64,000 nucleotides of DNA from Serratia marcescens (GCF_006715005.1 NZ_VFMJ01000001.1:1488001-1552000), one strand, 5' to 3'. Counted from the stretch's first letter, positions 38,408 through 48,475 are shown. Translations and numbers: made by a program. Notes: generated by a model from the sequence alone, not told the origin.

Positions 38408-39412
38408 ATGATTGAAGCCGATCGCCTGATCTCCGCCGAACCGATCAACGAGGAAGAAGTCCTCGATCGTGCCATTCGTCCCAAGCTGTTGACTGAATAC
38501 GTGGGTCAGCCGCACGTACGCGAGCAGATGGAGATCTTCATCCAGGCGGCCAAGCAGCGCGGTGATGCGCTCGACCACCTGCTGATCTTCGGCCCGCCGG
38601 GCCTGGGGAAAACCACCCTGGCCAACATCGTGGCCAACGAAATGGGCGTGAATCTGCGCACCACTTCCGGCCCGGTGCTGGAGAAGGCGGGCGATTTGGC
38701 GGCGATGCTGACCAACCTCGAACCGCACGACGTGTTATTCATCGACGAAATCCACCGTTTGTCACCGGTGGTAGAAGAAGTGCTGTATCCGGCGATGGAA
38801 GACTACCAGCTGGATATCATGATCGGCGAAGGGCCGGCGGCGCGTTCGATTAAGCTCGATCTGCCGCCGTTCACGTTGGTGGGCGCGACCACCCGCGCCG
38901 GTTCGCTGACCTCGCCGCTGCGCGATCGTTTCGGCATTGTCCAGCGGCTGGAGTTTTATCAGGTGGCGGATCTGCAGCATATCGTCTCACGCAGCGCCGG
39001 GTGCCTGGGGCTGGAGCTGTCCGACGAGGGCGCCCATGAGGTGGCCCGCCGCGCGCGCGGTACGCCGCGTATCGCCAACCGCCTGCTGCGCCGGGTGCGT
39101 GACTTCGCCGAAGTGCGCGCCAACGGCGTGATCAGCGGCGCAGTGGCGGCGCAGGCACTTGATATGCTCAACGTCGATGCCGAAGGCTTCGACTATATGG
39201 ATCGCAAGCTGCTGCTGGCGATCATCGACAAGTTTACCGGCGGCCCGGTCGGGTTGGACAACCTGGCGGCGGCGATCGGCGAAGAGCGTGAAACCATCGA
39301 AGACGTGATTGAACCGTTCCTGATCCAGCAGGGCTTTATCCAGCGCACGCCGCGCGGCCGCCTGGCGACGCAGCATGCCTACCGGCATTTCGGTCTCGAA
39401 CGCGAAGCATAA
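38408..39412 (+). CDS. ruvB: Holliday junction branch migration ATPase RuvB
   Basis: 334 residues, an AAA+ motor. Walker A is [10 protein letters not shown], Walker B DEIHRL, sensor 1 GATTRAG, and the C-terminal winged helix ends [13 protein letters not shown]. Hexamers pump DNA through the RuvA-bound junction. Second gene of the SOS-controlled ruvAB operon. Confidence 0.98.
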   Translation: MIEADRLISAEPINEEEVLDRAIRPKLLTEYVGQPHVREQMEIFIQAAKQRGDALDHLLIFGPPGLGKTTLANIVANEMGVNLRTTSGPVLEKAGDLAAMLTNLEPHDVLFIDEIHRLSPVVEEVLYPAMEDYQLDIMIGEGPAARSIKLDLPPFTLVGATTRAGSLTSPLRDRFGIVQRLEFYQVADLQHIVSRSAGCLGLELSDEGAHEVARRARGTPRIANRLLRRVRDFAEVRANGVISGAVAAQALDMLNVDAEGFDYMDRKLLLAIIDKFTGGPVGLDNLAAAIGEERETIEDVIEPFLIQQGFIQRTPRGRLATQHAYRHFGLEREA

Positions 39413-39427
39413 GTTTTCCACCCATCA

Positions 39428-39455
39428 TAAAAAAGGGCCGCATTCGCGGCCCTTG
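39428..39455 (-). terminator. terminator of znuB (between convergent ruvB and znuB)
   Basis: Stem AAGGGCCGC/GCGGCCCTT with loop ATTC; the A run at 39429-39434 gives a T tract on the minus strand, 24 bases past the znuB stop. It may also slow ruvB read-through. Confidence 0.88.
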
Positions 39456-39478
39456 TCATATTCTGCTGCTGGCTTTAA

Positions 39479-40264
39479 TCAAGCCTGCTGTTTTTTGAAC
39501 AGGCTCAGCGTGAACAGCACGGCGGCGCTCAGCACCACCGAAGGGCCGGCCGGCGTATCGTAAAACGCCGAGAAGGTCAGGCCGCCGGTGACGGCCACCA
39601 TGCCGATCAGCACCGCGACGCCCGCCATCTGCTCCGGCGTGCGCGCGAAGCGCCGAGCGGTGGCTGCCGGAATGATCAGCAGTGAGGTGATGATCAGCGC
39701 GCCGACGAATTTCATCGCCAGACCGATGGTCAAGGCGGTGACCAGCATCAACACGGTGCGTGCGCGCACCAGATTAACGCCGTCGACGTGCGCCAGCTCC
39801 GGGCTGATGGTCATCGACAGCAGATCGCGCCACTGCCACCACAGCACTAACAGCACCACGGCGACGCCGCCGGCAATCATCAGGATATCGCTCAGCGTAA
39901 CCGACAGCAGATCGCCGAACAGGTAGGCCATCAGATCGACCCGCACGTTAGACATCAGCGCCACCACCACCAGTCCCAGCGACAGGGCGCTATGCGCCAG
40001 AATGCCGAGCAGGGTATCCACCGAAAGCTGCGGGCGACGTTCCAGCCAAACCAGGGCCAGAGCCAGCAGCAGCGTAATGGCGATCACCGCATAGAAGGGG
40101 TTGATGTCGAGCAACAGACCAAAGGCGACGCCGAGCAGCGAGGCGTGCGCCAAGGTATCACCAAAGTAGGACATGCGGCGCCAGACCACGAAGGAACCCA
40201 GCGGCCCGGCGGCGCTAGCCAGCAACACGCCGGCCAGCCAGCCGGGAAGTAAAAGTTCAATCAT
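39479..40264 (-). CDS. znuB: zinc ABC transporter permease ZnuB
   Basis: 261 residues, ABC-3 family permease with about seven or eight membrane helices ([18 protein letters not shown] near the N-terminus). It forms the channel of the high-affinity ZnuABC zinc importer. ATG 40264 was chosen because it overlaps the znuC stop (ATGA) and starts M-I-E-L-L-L-P-G; the open frame upstream lies inside znuC. Confidence 0.96.
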   Translation of the reverse strand: MIELLLPGWLAGVLLASAAGPLGSFVVWRRMSYFGDTLAHASLLGVAFGLLLDINPFYAVIAITLLLALALVWLERRPQLSVDTLLGILAHSALSLGLVVVALMSNVRVDLMAYLFGDLLSVTLSDILMIAGGVAVVLLVLWWQWRDLLSMTISPELAHVDGVNLVRARTVLMLVTALTIGLAMKFVGALIITSLLIIPAATARRFARTPEQMAGVAVLIGMVAVTGGLTFSAFYDTPAGPSVVLSAAVLFTLSLFKKQQA

Positions 40265-41019
40265 GCTTCGCGGCTCCCGGTTTTCTTCAAGACAATTCTT
40301 CCCTGCAGATCGTGGCGGTGGTTGTGGTGGTGGCGATACACCGCCAGTTGCTCTGCGCCGCGGTTGCCGAACATGGCGATGAATTCGGGATGCATCGACA
40401 CCACCTCCGGCGCGCCGGAGCAGCAGATGTGCTGATTGAGGCACAAGACCTCGTCGGTTTTCGCCATCACCAGATGCAGATCGTGCGAGACCATCAGCAC
40501 GGCGCAGCCCAGCTCTTTACGCAGCTGATCGATCAGATCGTACAGCGCCAGCTGGCCGTTGACGTCCACCCCTTGCGTGGGTTCGTCCAGCACCAGCAGC
40601 TGCGGTTTGTTCAGCAGTGCTCGCGCCAGCAGCACGCGTTGGTTTTCACCGCCGGAGAGCTTTTGCATCGGCTGGTGGAGCAGGTGGGCGGCGTGCACGC
40701 GCTTGAGCGCCGGCAGAATGTCGGCTTTCTTTACGCCGGGCTTGAGACGCATAAAGCGGCTGACGGTCAGCGGCAGGGTGGCGTCGAGGTGCAGCTTTTG
40801 CGGCACGTAGCCGATGCGCAGATCGGGCTCACGCTCCAGCGTGCCGGCGGTCGGTTTGACCAATCCCAGCACCACGCGCACCAGCGTAGACTTGCCCGCG
40901 CCGTTCGGGCCCAGCAGCGTGAGAATACGGCCGGGTTGCAGGCTGAGGGAAATGTTCGACAGCACCTTGCGGCTGCCGAAGGCGACGGAGATATTTTTTA
41001 GCGTTATCAGTGTAGACAT
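40261..41019 (-). CDS. znuC: zinc ABC transporter ATP-binding protein ZnuC
   Basis: 252 residues. Walker [11 protein letters not shown], signature [15 protein letters not shown], Walker B LLVLDEP and the switch His in MVSHDLH. The C-terminal tail is histidine-rich (RHHHNHRHD), as in other ZnuC proteins. It powers zinc import and is coupled to znuB. It diverges from znuA across a Zur box. Confidence 0.97.
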   Translation of the reverse strand: MSTLITLKNISVAFGSRKVLSNISLSLQPGRILTLLGPNGAGKSTLVRVVLGLVKPTAGTLEREPDLRIGYVPQKLHLDATLPLTVSRFMRLKPGVKKADILPALKRVHAAHLLHQPMQKLSGGENQRVLLARALLNKPQLLVLDEPTQGVDVNGQLALYDLIDQLRKELGCAVLMVSHDLHLVMAKTDEVLCLNQHICCSGAPEVVSMHPEFIAMFGNRGAEQLAVYRHHHNHRHDLQGRIVLKKTGSREA

Positions 41020-41047
41020 CTCGAGATTACAGGTTGCAGAACGAAGC

Positions 41048-41065
41048 GAATGTTATAATATCACG
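41048..41065. promoter_or_regulatory. Zur box between znuC and znuA
   Basis: GAATGTTATAATATCACG resembles the enterobacterial Zur palindrome (GAAATGTTATANTATAACATTTC), with the left half nearly intact and the right half degenerate. It lies between divergent zinc-uptake genes, where zinc-loaded Zur represses both. Confidence 0.88.
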
Positions 41066-41094
41066 CCTTGTTGATGAAAACGATGGGATTACTG

Positions 41095-42042
41095 ATGATG
41101 GCAAAGAAAAATAAATGGCTGCAGCGCACGCTGCTGGCCAGCGCACTGTTGATGGCCGGTCCGCTGAGCAGCGCTTCCGCTGCGGTGGTGACCTCGATTC
41201 GTCCGTTAGGCTTTATCGCATCGGCCATCGCCGACGGCGTGACGCCGACCGAGGTGTTGCTGCCGGACGGCGCTTCACCGCACGATTTTGCACTGCGTCC
41301 TTCCGATATCCAGCGTTTGCGCTCTGCGGACCTGGTGCTATGGGTCGGGCCGGACATGGAAGCGTTCCTGAACAAGGCGCTGGTGCCTATCTCGGCAACC
41401 CGCAAGTTGGCTATCAGCGAACTGCCGGCGGTGAAGCCGTTGCTGATGAAAGGCGAAGATGACGACGATCATGATCATGCAGGCGAAGCGCATAACCATG
41501 CCGATGACGATCATGGGCATCATCACGGCGAGTACAATATGCACGTTTGGCTGTCGCCGGAGATAGCAAAAGTGACCGCGATCGCGATTCACGACAGATT
41601 GTTGGAACTTATGCCGCAAAATAAGGACAAATTAGACGCAAACCTGCGCCAGTTCGAGAATCTGCTGACGCAAACTGACAAAAATGTTGGTAACATGCTT
41701 ACGCCTGTGCAAGGTAAGGGTTATTTTGTTTTTCATGATGCTTACGGCTACTTTGAGAAACACTACGGTTTGAGTCCGCTGGGCCATTTCACCGTCAATC
41801 CCGAAATTCAGCCTGGAGCACAGCGCCTACACCAAATTCGAACACAGTTGGTTGAGCAGAAAGCGGTATGCGTTTTTGCTGAGCCACAATTCAGGCCGGC
41901 CGTAATCAATGCCGTCGCCAAGGGTACCAAAGTGCGTTCTGGAACGCTGGACCCGCTGGGCATCGGCATCGCGCTGGGGAAGGACAGCTACGGGAAATTC
42001 CTGAATCAGCTGTCAAACCAGTACGTGAGCTGCCTGAAGTAA
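41095..42042 (+). CDS. znuA: zinc ABC transporter substrate-binding protein ZnuA
   Basis: 315 residues, periplasmic, with a Sec signal ([19 protein letters not shown]..., cleaved near S-A-S-A). Zinc ligands are in [20 protein letters not shown] and [14 protein letters not shown], and the metal-sweeping loop is rich in His and Asp ([19 protein letters not shown]). The ATG at 41095 was preferred because GGGA lies 6 bases before it; earlier in-frame starts (TTG 41068, ATG 41074, ATG 41083) fall too near or inside the Zur box. Confidence 0.93.
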   Translation: MMAKKNKWLQRTLLASALLMAGPLSSASAAVVTSIRPLGFIASAIADGVTPTEVLLPDGASPHDFALRPSDIQRLRSADLVLWVGPDMEAFLNKALVPISATRKLAISELPAVKPLLMKGEDDDDHDHAGEAHNHADDDHGHHHGEYNMHVWLSPEIAKVTAIAIHDRLLELMPQNKDKLDANLRQFENLLTQTDKNVGNMLTPVQGKGYFVFHDAYGYFEKHYGLSPLGHFTVNPEIQPGAQRLHQIRTQLVEQKAVCVFAEPQFRPAVINAVAKGTKVRSGTLDPLGIGIALGKDSYGKFLNQLSNQYVSCLK

Positions 42043-42063
42043 AGCTTATGAGGATAATATCGA

Positions 42064-43386
42064 GTGCAGCAGATAGTCCGAACTATCGCTCTGGCGTATA
42101 ACAACCTGCCACGGCCCCACCGCGTCATGCTGGGGTCGCTGACAGTCGTCACATTGGCCGTCGCTGTTTGGCGGCCTTTTGTTTACCACCCAGAACACAA
42201 TCCCATTGCCAAGAGCGTCGAGTTAGAATCCAGCCAGATGCGGTCATTGCTCCCCGAAGCCAGTGAGCCGATAGATGCCGACCAACCCACCCCCGATGAC
42301 GAAATCCCGCAGGATGAGCTGGATCAAAAAGATGCCGGCGACGATGGCGTGCATGAATATGTGGTTTCCACCGGCGACACCCTCGGCAGCATTTTGACGC
42401 AATATGGCATCGATATGTCGGATGTCACCTTGCTGGCTTCGCAAAACCGCGATCTGCGTAATCTGAAGATCGGCCAACAGCTGTCGTGGACCGTCAATGA
42501 TGCAGGCGATCTGCAGCAGTTGACCTGGGAAGTTTCCCGCCGCGAAACCCGCACCTATGACCGCGTCGGCAATAGCTTCAAAGAGTCGAAAGAGGCGCAG
42601 CAGGGCGAATGGCGCAACAACGTGATCAGCGGCCGGGTCAACGGCAGCTTCGTCAGCAGCGCCGGCGACGCCGGGCTGAGCCGTAACGAAATCAACTCGG
42701 TGATCAAAGCCCTGCAGTGGCAGCTCGATTTCCGCAAGCTGCGCAAAGGCGACCAGTTCTCCGTGCTGATGTCGCGCGAGCATTTCGACGGTAAGAAATC
42801 GCAAAGCCAGCTGTTGGGCGTGCGTCTGCGCACCGGCGGCAAAGATTACTATGCGATCCGCGCCGAAGACGGCAAATTCTACGATCGCCAGGGCTCTGGC
42901 CTGGCGCGCGGCTTCATGCGTTTCCCGACCATGAAACAGTTCCGCATCTCCTCCAACTTCAACCCGCGCCGCGTGAACCCGGTGACCGGCCGCGTGGCGC
43001 CGCATAAGGGCGTCGATTTCGCCATGCCGGTCGGCACGCCGGTGCTGGCGGTCGGCGACGGTGAGGTGGTGATCGCCAAACGCAGCGGCGCAGCGGGCAA
43101 CTATGTGGCGATCCGCCACGGTCGTCAGTACACCACGCGCTATATGCACCTGAAAAAACTGCTGGTGAAACCAGGCCAGAAGGTGAAACGCGGCGATCGC
43201 ATTGCGCTCTCCGGCAACACCGGCCGTTCCACCGGGCCACACCTGCACTTTGAACTGTGGACCGGTCAACAGGCGGTGAACCCGCTGACGGCCAAACTGC
43301 CGCGTTCCGAAGGGCTGGGCGGCAAAGACCGCAGCGATTATCTGGCACAGGTGAAGGAAGTGGTTCCTCAGCTGCAGTTGGATTAA
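42064..43386 (+). CDS. mepM: murein DD-endopeptidase MepM
   Basis: 440 residues. N-terminal membrane anchor (VMLGSLTVVTLAVAVW), an OapA-like/LysM region (VVSTGDTLGSILTQYGI, LKIGQQLSW) and a C-terminal M23 peptidase with zinc motifs HKGVDFAMP and HLHFELW. It cuts D-Ala-mDAP cross-links so that new strands can be inserted. Start is GTG 42064 after AGGA; it follows znuA by 21 bases, so the two may be co-transcribed and zinc supply linked to this zinc enzyme. Confidence 0.96.
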   Translation: MQQIVRTIALAYNNLPRPHRVMLGSLTVVTLAVAVWRPFVYHPEHNPIAKSVELESSQMRSLLPEASEPIDADQPTPDDEIPQDELDQKDAGDDGVHEYVVSTGDTLGSILTQYGIDMSDVTLLASQNRDLRNLKIGQQLSWTVNDAGDLQQLTWEVSRRETRTYDRVGNSFKESKEAQQGEWRNNVISGRVNGSFVSSAGDAGLSRNEINSVIKALQWQLDFRKLRKGDQFSVLMSREHFDGKKSQSQLLGVRLRTGGKDYYAIRAEDGKFYDRQGSGLARGFMRFPTMKQFRISSNFNPRRVNPVTGRVAPHKGVDFAMPVGTPVLAVGDGEVVIAKRSGAAGNYVAIRHGRQYTTRYMHLKKLLVKPGQKVKRGDRIALSGNTGRSTGPHLHFELWTGQQAVNPLTAKLPRSEGLGGKDRSDYLAQVKEVVPQLQLD

Positions 43387-43530
43387 CGTCCCCCTTTTTC
43401 CGGCGCTCCGGCGCCGTTAATTTCATCGGCCTGATTGCGGGCCGATGCTGTTTTATCTGGGCGGTTCGCGGTTGTTAATTGCAAAATCGGTGATGGCAAT
43501 TATGATTAGCCGAATCGCTAAGCGAAGAGC

Positions 43531-44505
43531 ATGTGCATGCAAAACGAGAAGAAATCGAACGTAGAGTTCATCCCGCAGTTTCAAAAAGCCTTTTTATATC
43601 CGCGCTACTGGGGCGTGTGGTTGGGAACCGGTCTGATGGCCGGCATTTCGCTGGTGCCCGCGCGCCTGCGCGACCCGGTGCTGGGTGCGGTCGGCAAACT
43701 CGCCGGCAAGCTGGCGAAGGGCGCGCGCCGTCGAGCCCGCATCAACCTGCTGTATTGCTTGCCGGAGCTGCCTGAAAGCGAACGCGAACACATTATTGAC
43801 CAGATGTTTGCCTGCGCGCCGCAGTCGATGGTGCTGATGGCGGAACTGGCCTGCACCAAGCCGGAAAAAGTGCTCAAGCGCGTGCGTTGGCACGGGGAAG
43901 AGGTGCTGGACAAGATCCGGGCGGAAGGGCGCAACGTGATTTTCCTGGTGCCCCACGGCTGGGCGGTGGATGTGCCGGCGATGCTGATGGCTGCGCGCGG
44001 CCAACCGATGGCGGCGATGTTCCACAATCAGCGTAATCAGCTGATCGACTACCTGTGGAATGCCGTGCGGCGTAAATTCGGCGGCCGCATGCACGCGCGC
44101 AACGACGGCATCAAACCGTTTATCAGTTCGGTGCGGCAGGGGTACTGGGGCTACTACCTGCCCGATCAGGACCACGGCGCGGAGCACAGCGAGTTCGTCG
44201 ATTTCTTCGCGACCTACAAGGCGACGCTGCCGGCGGTGGGGCGGCTGATGAAGGTTTGCCGTGCGGCGATCGTGCCTTTGTTTCCGGTGTACGACGGCAA
44301 AACCAGCATGCTGGATATTTATATTCGCGAGCCGATGGACGATCTGGCCGAAGCCGATGACCCACGGATTGCGCGCCGCATGAATGAAGAGGTGGAAAAT
44401 CTGGTGGGCCCGAACCCGGAGCAGTACACCTGGATCCTCAAACTGCTCAAGACGCGCAAAGAAGGGGAGATTGAACCTTACTCGCGCGACGATCTGTATC
44501 GTTAA
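43531..44505 (+). CDS. lpxM: lipid A myristoyltransferase LpxM (MsbB)
   Basis: 324 residues of the LpxL/LpxM acyltransferase family, inner-membrane, adding the last secondary acyl chain to Kdo2-lipid A. N-terminal FLYPRYWGVWLGTGLMAG anchor, the catalytic H-x4-D in VPHGWAVDVP, and GGRMHARNDG and YYLPDQDHGAEHSEFVDFF segments typical of LpxM. A second ATG lies two codons in (43537). It follows mepM as in E. coli. Confidence 0.95.
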   Translation: MCMQNEKKSNVEFIPQFQKAFLYPRYWGVWLGTGLMAGISLVPARLRDPVLGAVGKLAGKLAKGARRRARINLLYCLPELPESEREHIIDQMFACAPQSMVLMAELACTKPEKVLKRVRWHGEEVLDKIRAEGRNVIFLVPHGWAVDVPAMLMAARGQPMAAMFHNQRNQLIDYLWNAVRRKFGGRMHARNDGIKPFISSVRQGYWGYYLPDQDHGAEHSEFVDFFATYKATLPAVGRLMKVCRAAIVPLFPVYDGKTSMLDIYIREPMDDLAEADDPRIARRMNEEVENLVGPNPEQYTWILKLLKTRKEGEIEPYSRDDLYR

Positions 44506-44520
44506 TCCTTCCTACCGCTA

Positions 44521-44550
44521 ACGCCGGCCGGGCTACAACCCGGCCGGCGT
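44521..44550. terminator. hairpin between convergent lpxM and the LRR gene
   Basis: Perfect 12-bp stem ACGCCGGCCGGG/CCCGGCCGGCGT with a CTACAA loop, 15 bases after the lpxM stop and just past the LRR stop. T tract is weak on both strands. Confidence 0.7.
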
Positions 44551-44554
44551 CTCT

Positions 44555-45436
44555 TCAGATGTGCACCATACAGCCGCGAGCCCGCAGGATGTCGATGACT
44601 TTAGGCGTGTGGGTGAAATCATTCCAGCGCAGATCCAGCTTGCGCAGCCGGCTCAGTTCGCCGAGGCTTTCCGGCAGCTCGCTCAGGTGGTTGGCGCGCA
44701 GATCCAGACTTCTCAGCGCCGTCAGTTCACCGATATTTTCCGGCAGGCGCGTCAGCTGATTGAAACGCAGATTCAGCTCGCTCAACCGCGGTAACCGACA
44801 GAAGGCTTCCGGTAGCTCAGCGATGGCATTGTTAGCCGCGTCGAGTATCTCAAGCTCACCGAGCTGGGCCATTTCCGCCGGCAGTGTGGTCAGGGCATTT
44901 TTCATGATATGCAGTTCGCGCAGCGCGTGCAGTTGCCCGATTTCGGCGGGCAGGCTGCCGATGCGATTGTTGTATAAACGCAGCTCCTGCAATGCCGTAA
45001 GCCTCGGTATCGCCTGTGGCAAAACGGTTAAATGGTTGTCTGTCGCGTTGAGATAAACCAGCTGCTGCAGCTGTGCCAGCGAACGCGGCAGATCGCTAAA
45101 GCCGTTATCGCTCAGATAGAGATATTTCAACCGATGCAGCTGCCCCAGTTCCTCGGGGAGTTCGCTTGCGCGATTGTGGCCAAAGTCGAACATTTCGAGC
45201 TGTTGCAACTGACCAATCTCCGGCGGCAGACGGTCGAGCTGATTGCAGGAGATATTCAGCACCTGCAGATTCTGGTGCCGGAAGATCGGGGTGGGGAAGG
45301 CCGTCAGCTGATTGTCGTACAGGCTGACCTTGCGCAGCGCGTGGCCGGCAAGCTGCGATTCGTCGAGCTGCGTCAGGCTACGGCCGTCGAGATCGAGCTC
45401 ATCAGCGCTCGCTGCGGGGTTGTGTTGGTGGAGCAT
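44555..45436 (-). CDS. leucine-rich-repeat protein (11 repeats of 23 residues)
   Basis: 293 residues. From Leu34 to about 286 it is eleven consecutive 23-residue repeats of the pattern LxxLxLxxNxLxxLPxxIxxLxx, the SDS22/Shoc2-like type, then a short tail R-G-C-M-V-H-I. No signal peptide, membrane segment, catalytic domain or NEL ubiquitin-ligase domain is seen, so a cytosolic protein-binding scaffold is the best guess. It lies downstream of pykA on the same strand, behind the pykA terminator, with only about 35 bases left for a promoter. E. coli has no such gene between lpxM and pykA. Partner unknown. Confidence 0.88.
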   Translation of the reverse strand: MLHQHNPAASADELDLDGRSLTQLDESQLAGHALRKVSLYDNQLTAFPTPIFRHQNLQVLNISCNQLDRLPPEIGQLQQLEMFDFGHNRASELPEELGQLHRLKYLYLSDNGFSDLPRSLAQLQQLVYLNATDNHLTVLPQAIPRLTALQELRLYNNRIGSLPAEIGQLHALRELHIMKNALTTLPAEMAQLGELEILDAANNAIAELPEAFCRLPRLSELNLRFNQLTRLPENIGELTALRSLDLRANHLSELPESLGELSRLRKLDLRWNDFTHTPKVIDILRARGCMVHI

Positions 45437-45469
45437 GGCGTTCTCCGTCGTTTATGGCGATGTCAGCGC

Positions 45470-45505
45470 AAAAAAAATGCCGGCCAACGTGAGCCGGCCG
45501 GCATT
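45470..45505 (-). terminator. rho-independent terminator of pykA
   Basis: On the minus strand, stem AATGCCGGCC/GGCCGGCATT with a 10-base loop and a T run (complement of 45470-45477), about 17 bases past the pykA stop. Confidence 0.9.
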
Positions 45506-45521
45506 TCGTCTGCGGCGTGAA

Positions 45522-46964
45522 TTACTCGACGCGCAGGATACGGCTGGTATTGGTGGTACCGACGGTTTCCATCACGTCGCCCTGGGTGACGATCACCAGA
45601 TCACCGGAGACCAGGAAACCTTTGTCGCGCAGGCGATTGACGGCTTCATTGGCGGCGATCACGCCGTCTTTGTGGCTATCGAAATACACCGGCGTCACGC
45701 CGCGATACAGCGCAGTCAGGTTCAGCGTATGCTCATGACGCGACATGGCGAAGATCGGCAGGCCGGAGCTGATACGCGACATCATCAGCGCGGTGCGGCC
45801 AGATTCGGTCATGGCGATCAGCGCGGTGACGCCTTTCAGGTGGTTGGCCGCATACATCGAAGACATGGCGATCGCCTCTTCGATGTTGTCGAACTGCACG
45901 TCCAGACGGTGTTTGGAAACATTGATGCTCGGGATCTTCTCGGCGCCCAAACAAACGCGCGCCATCGCCGCCACGGTTTCCGCCGGGTATTGGCCGGCAG
46001 CGGTTTCTGCCGACAGCATCACGGCATCGGTACCGTCCAGCACGGCGTTGGCCACGTCCATGACTTCGGCGCGGGTTGGCATCGGGTTGGTGATCATCGA
46101 CTCCATCATCTGGGTCGCGGTGATCACCGCACGGTTCAGGGTACGGGCACGGCGGATCAGTTTCTTCTGAATGCCGACCAGTTCCGGATCGCCGATTTCG
46201 ACGCCCAGATCGCCACGGGCGACCATCACCACGTCGGAAGCCAGAATGATGTCGTCCATCGCTTCGTCGCTGCAGACCGCTTCGGCGCGCTCAACCTTGG
46301 ACACGATCTTGGCGTTGCAGCCCGCGTCGCGCGCCAGGCGGCGAGCGTAGTTCAGGTCTTCACCGGTACGCGGGAAGGAGACCGCCAGGTAGTCGACGCC
46401 GATCTTGGCGGCGGTGACGATGTCTGCCTTGTCTTTTTCGGTCAGCGCTTCGGCCGACAGGCCGCCGCCGAGTTTGTTGATGCCTTTGTTGTTGGACAGC
46501 GGGCCGCCAACGGTGACTTCGGTAAACACTTTCATGCCCTGAACTTCGAGCACTTTCAGCTGAACGCGGCCGTCGTCGAGCAGCAGGACATCGCCCGGCA
46601 CCACGTCGGCAGGCAGGCCTTTATAGTCGATACCGACTTTTTCTTTATCGCCTTCGCCTTTTGACAGGTTGGCGTCCAGCAGGAATTTATCGCCCACGTT
46701 GAGGAAGATTTTGCCTTCCTTGAAGGTGGATACGCGGATTTTCGGCCCTTGCAGATCGCCGAGGATAGCGACGTGACGTCCCAGTTTAGCGGCGATTTCA
46801 CGCACTTTGTCAGCGCGAGCCTGGTGGTCTTCCGGGCTGCCGTGGGAGAAGTTAAGCCGAACTACGTTGGCGCCGGCGGCAATGATCTTTTCCAGATTAT
46901 TGTCGCGGTCTGTAGCCGGACCCAGGGTGGTAACGATTTTGGTTCTTCTGAGCCGTCTGGACAT
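45522..46964 (-). CDS. pykA: pyruvate kinase II
   Basis: 480 residues, the AMP-activated type II isozyme. N-terminal [19 protein letters not shown], catalytic [12 protein letters not shown], the KxE site in [22 protein letters not shown] and TQMMESMI, and a C-terminal regulatory domain ([19 protein letters not shown]). It makes pyruvate and ATP from phosphoenolpyruvate. It lies next to hexR and zwf, as in E. coli. Confidence 0.97.
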   Translation of the reverse strand: MSRRLRRTKIVTTLGPATDRDNNLEKIIAAGANVVRLNFSHGSPEDHQARADKVREIAAKLGRHVAILGDLQGPKIRVSTFKEGKIFLNVGDKFLLDANLSKGEGDKEKVGIDYKGLPADVVPGDVLLLDDGRVQLKVLEVQGMKVFTEVTVGGPLSNNKGINKLGGGLSAEALTEKDKADIVTAAKIGVDYLAVSFPRTGEDLNYARRLARDAGCNAKIVSKVERAEAVCSDEAMDDIILASDVVMVARGDLGVEIGDPELVGIQKKLIRRARTLNRAVITATQMMESMITNPMPTRAEVMDVANAVLDGTDAVMLSAETAAGQYPAETVAAMARVCLGAEKIPSINVSKHRLDVQFDNIEEAIAMSSMYAANHLKGVTALIAMTESGRTALMMSRISSGLPIFAMSRHEHTLNLTALYRGVTPVYFDSHKDGVIAANEAVNRLRDKGFLVSGDLVIVTQGDVMETVGTTNTSRILRVE

Positions 46965-47031
46965 GTATTACTCCGTTGACTGGTGAAGCAAATATTGGTG
47001 TTGCGATAAACGTCGGATAACGAAACCAGGC

Positions 47032-47064
47032 GTGAAATGTAATTTTACAACACTGATATTTCAC
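47032..47064. promoter_or_regulatory. inverted repeats upstream of pykA (possible regulator site)
   Basis: GTGAAAT (47032-47038) and ATTTCAC (47058-47064) form an inverted repeat around TGTAATTTTACA (47038-47049), itself a palindrome. The inner motif resembles HexR half sites (TGTAA/TTACA) but with a spacer three bases too short. It lies 68-100 bases before the pykA start. Site is seen, the regulator is a guess. Confidence 0.4.
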
Positions 47065-47154
47065 CCGGGTTACCCGCATGAGCATGTTAACAGGGTACAG
47101 CCTCTGATGCCGTCATTCAAATGTCTGTTGAACGGCGATTTTTTCTTCGTCAGG

Positions 47155-48045
47155 TCACGAGTCAAAACTGTTGGGAATGACCACCCCTTTATCAAAGCGC
47201 GATTCTTTGAGCGCTTCTTTGACCCGCTTCAAGTTATCTCTGAATTTAGCCCCTCTGCGCAAGGTAAATCCGGTGGCGAGCACGTCAATGAGCGTTAATT
47301 GCGCGATCCGCGACACCATCGGCATATAAACGTCGGTGTCTTCGGGCACATCGAGCAGCAAAGGAAGGGTCGCCGCCTGAGCGAGCGGGGTGTCGCGCGA
47401 GGTGATAGCCAATACCGTGGCGTCGTTTTCTCGCGCCAGGTGAGCCATCTCCACCAGATTCTTGGTGCGGCCGGTGTGTGAGATCAATACCACCACGTCG
47501 CCTTCGCCGGAGTTCATGCAACTCATGCGTTGCATGACGATGTCATCGAAGTAGACCACCGGGATATTGAAGCGGAAAAATTTGTTCATCGCGTCGTGCG
47601 CCACCGCTGCGGAGGCGCCCAGGCCGAAGAAAGAGATCTTTTTTGCCTGGGTGAGCAGGTCAACCGCACGATTGATTGCGGCAATATCCAAATTTGCCTT
47701 TACTGTATCCAGGCTGGCCATGACCGATTCGAAGATCTTGCTGGTATAGGAATCGACGCTGTCGTCTTCCTCAACGTTACGGTTTACGTAGGGCGTGCCG
47801 TTAGCCAGGCTTTGGGCGAGGTGCAGTTTGAAATCGGGAAAGCCTTTGGTGTCAAGGCGGCGGCAAAAACGGTTGACGGTAGGTTCGCTGACGTCGGCCA
47901 TGCGCGCCAGCGTGGCAATGCTGGAGTGAATGGCGGTCTGTGGGGAGGCCAGGATCACCTCGGCGACTTTCCTTTCAGATTTGCTCAGGAGTTCCAGATG
48001 GCTCTGGATTTTGTCCAGCGTATTCATATAACGAGAGTCACTCAT
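47155..48045 (-). CDS. hexR: RpiR-family transcriptional repressor HexR
   Basis: 296 residues. N-terminal RpiR helix-turn-helix (SKSERKVAEVILASP, SEPTVNRFCRRL) and a C-terminal SIS sugar-phosphate domain (FFGLGASAAVAHDAMNKF, VVVLISHTGRTKN). HexR represses zwf and Entner-Doudoroff genes and is released by 2-keto-3-deoxy-6-phosphogluconate. ATG 48045 (M-S-D-S-R-Y) was chosen because AGGGA lies at a good distance; the family start M-N-T-L-D-K-I-Q is at 48027 without a good site. Divergent from zwf. Confidence 0.94.
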   Translation of the reverse strand: MSDSRYMNTLDKIQSHLELLSKSERKVAEVILASPQTAIHSSIATLARMADVSEPTVNRFCRRLDTKGFPDFKLHLAQSLANGTPYVNRNVEEDDSVDSYTSKIFESVMASLDTVKANLDIAAINRAVDLLTQAKKISFFGLGASAAVAHDAMNKFFRFNIPVVYFDDIVMQRMSCMNSGEGDVVVLISHTGRTKNLVEMAHLARENDATVLAITSRDTPLAQAATLPLLLDVPEDTDVYMPMVSRIAQLTLIDVLATGFTLRRGAKFRDNLKRVKEALKESRFDKGVVIPNSFDS

Positions 48046-48475
48046 GGTTTTATCCCTGTGGCTTTCAAGCAACAGCGCCGAATTTCGCCCGTGTTCGCCG
48101 CGCACGCAGACGCCAAACGAGCGGCTGTAACCTGGAATCGATAGGGTATGTCGATTTCAAACAAAGGAGAAATCAATGCCGGTTTAGTGAAAATATACTA
48201 CGTGCTGGTAACCGTTGGCAGTCTCGACAGGGCGTATACAGGCTTTTTTCACCAGAATATGACCTGTGTCTAACTTTCATAATGGTAACAGAGCGTCAAA
48301 AAAGACGAAAAATTACAGTTTTGCCCGCCTGTGCGGGCTCTGGCGCGCATTGGCGCTAACGCTGGAATCTTGAGGTCTTTTTTCCTGCTTCTGCACCGGG
48401 TTTGCTGGCCGTAGTCAAACAGAGTACATTAGTAATGTAAGAAAATTACAAATATCCTGCAACGAGGAGATGAAC
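48046..48475. other. divergent intergenic region hexR/zwf
   Basis: 430 bases holding both promoters. A HexR box lies close to zwf at 48436-48450. No protein is supported; a 139-codon frame at 47940-48359 is mostly antisense to hexR. Confidence 0.6.
48436..48450. promoter_or_regulatory. HexR operator upstream of zwf
   Basis: TGTAAGAAAATTACA matches the 15-base HexR consensus (TGTARTNNNATTACA form) at the two outer half sites. It lies 25 bases before the zwf start, close enough to block initiation. Confidence 0.85.
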
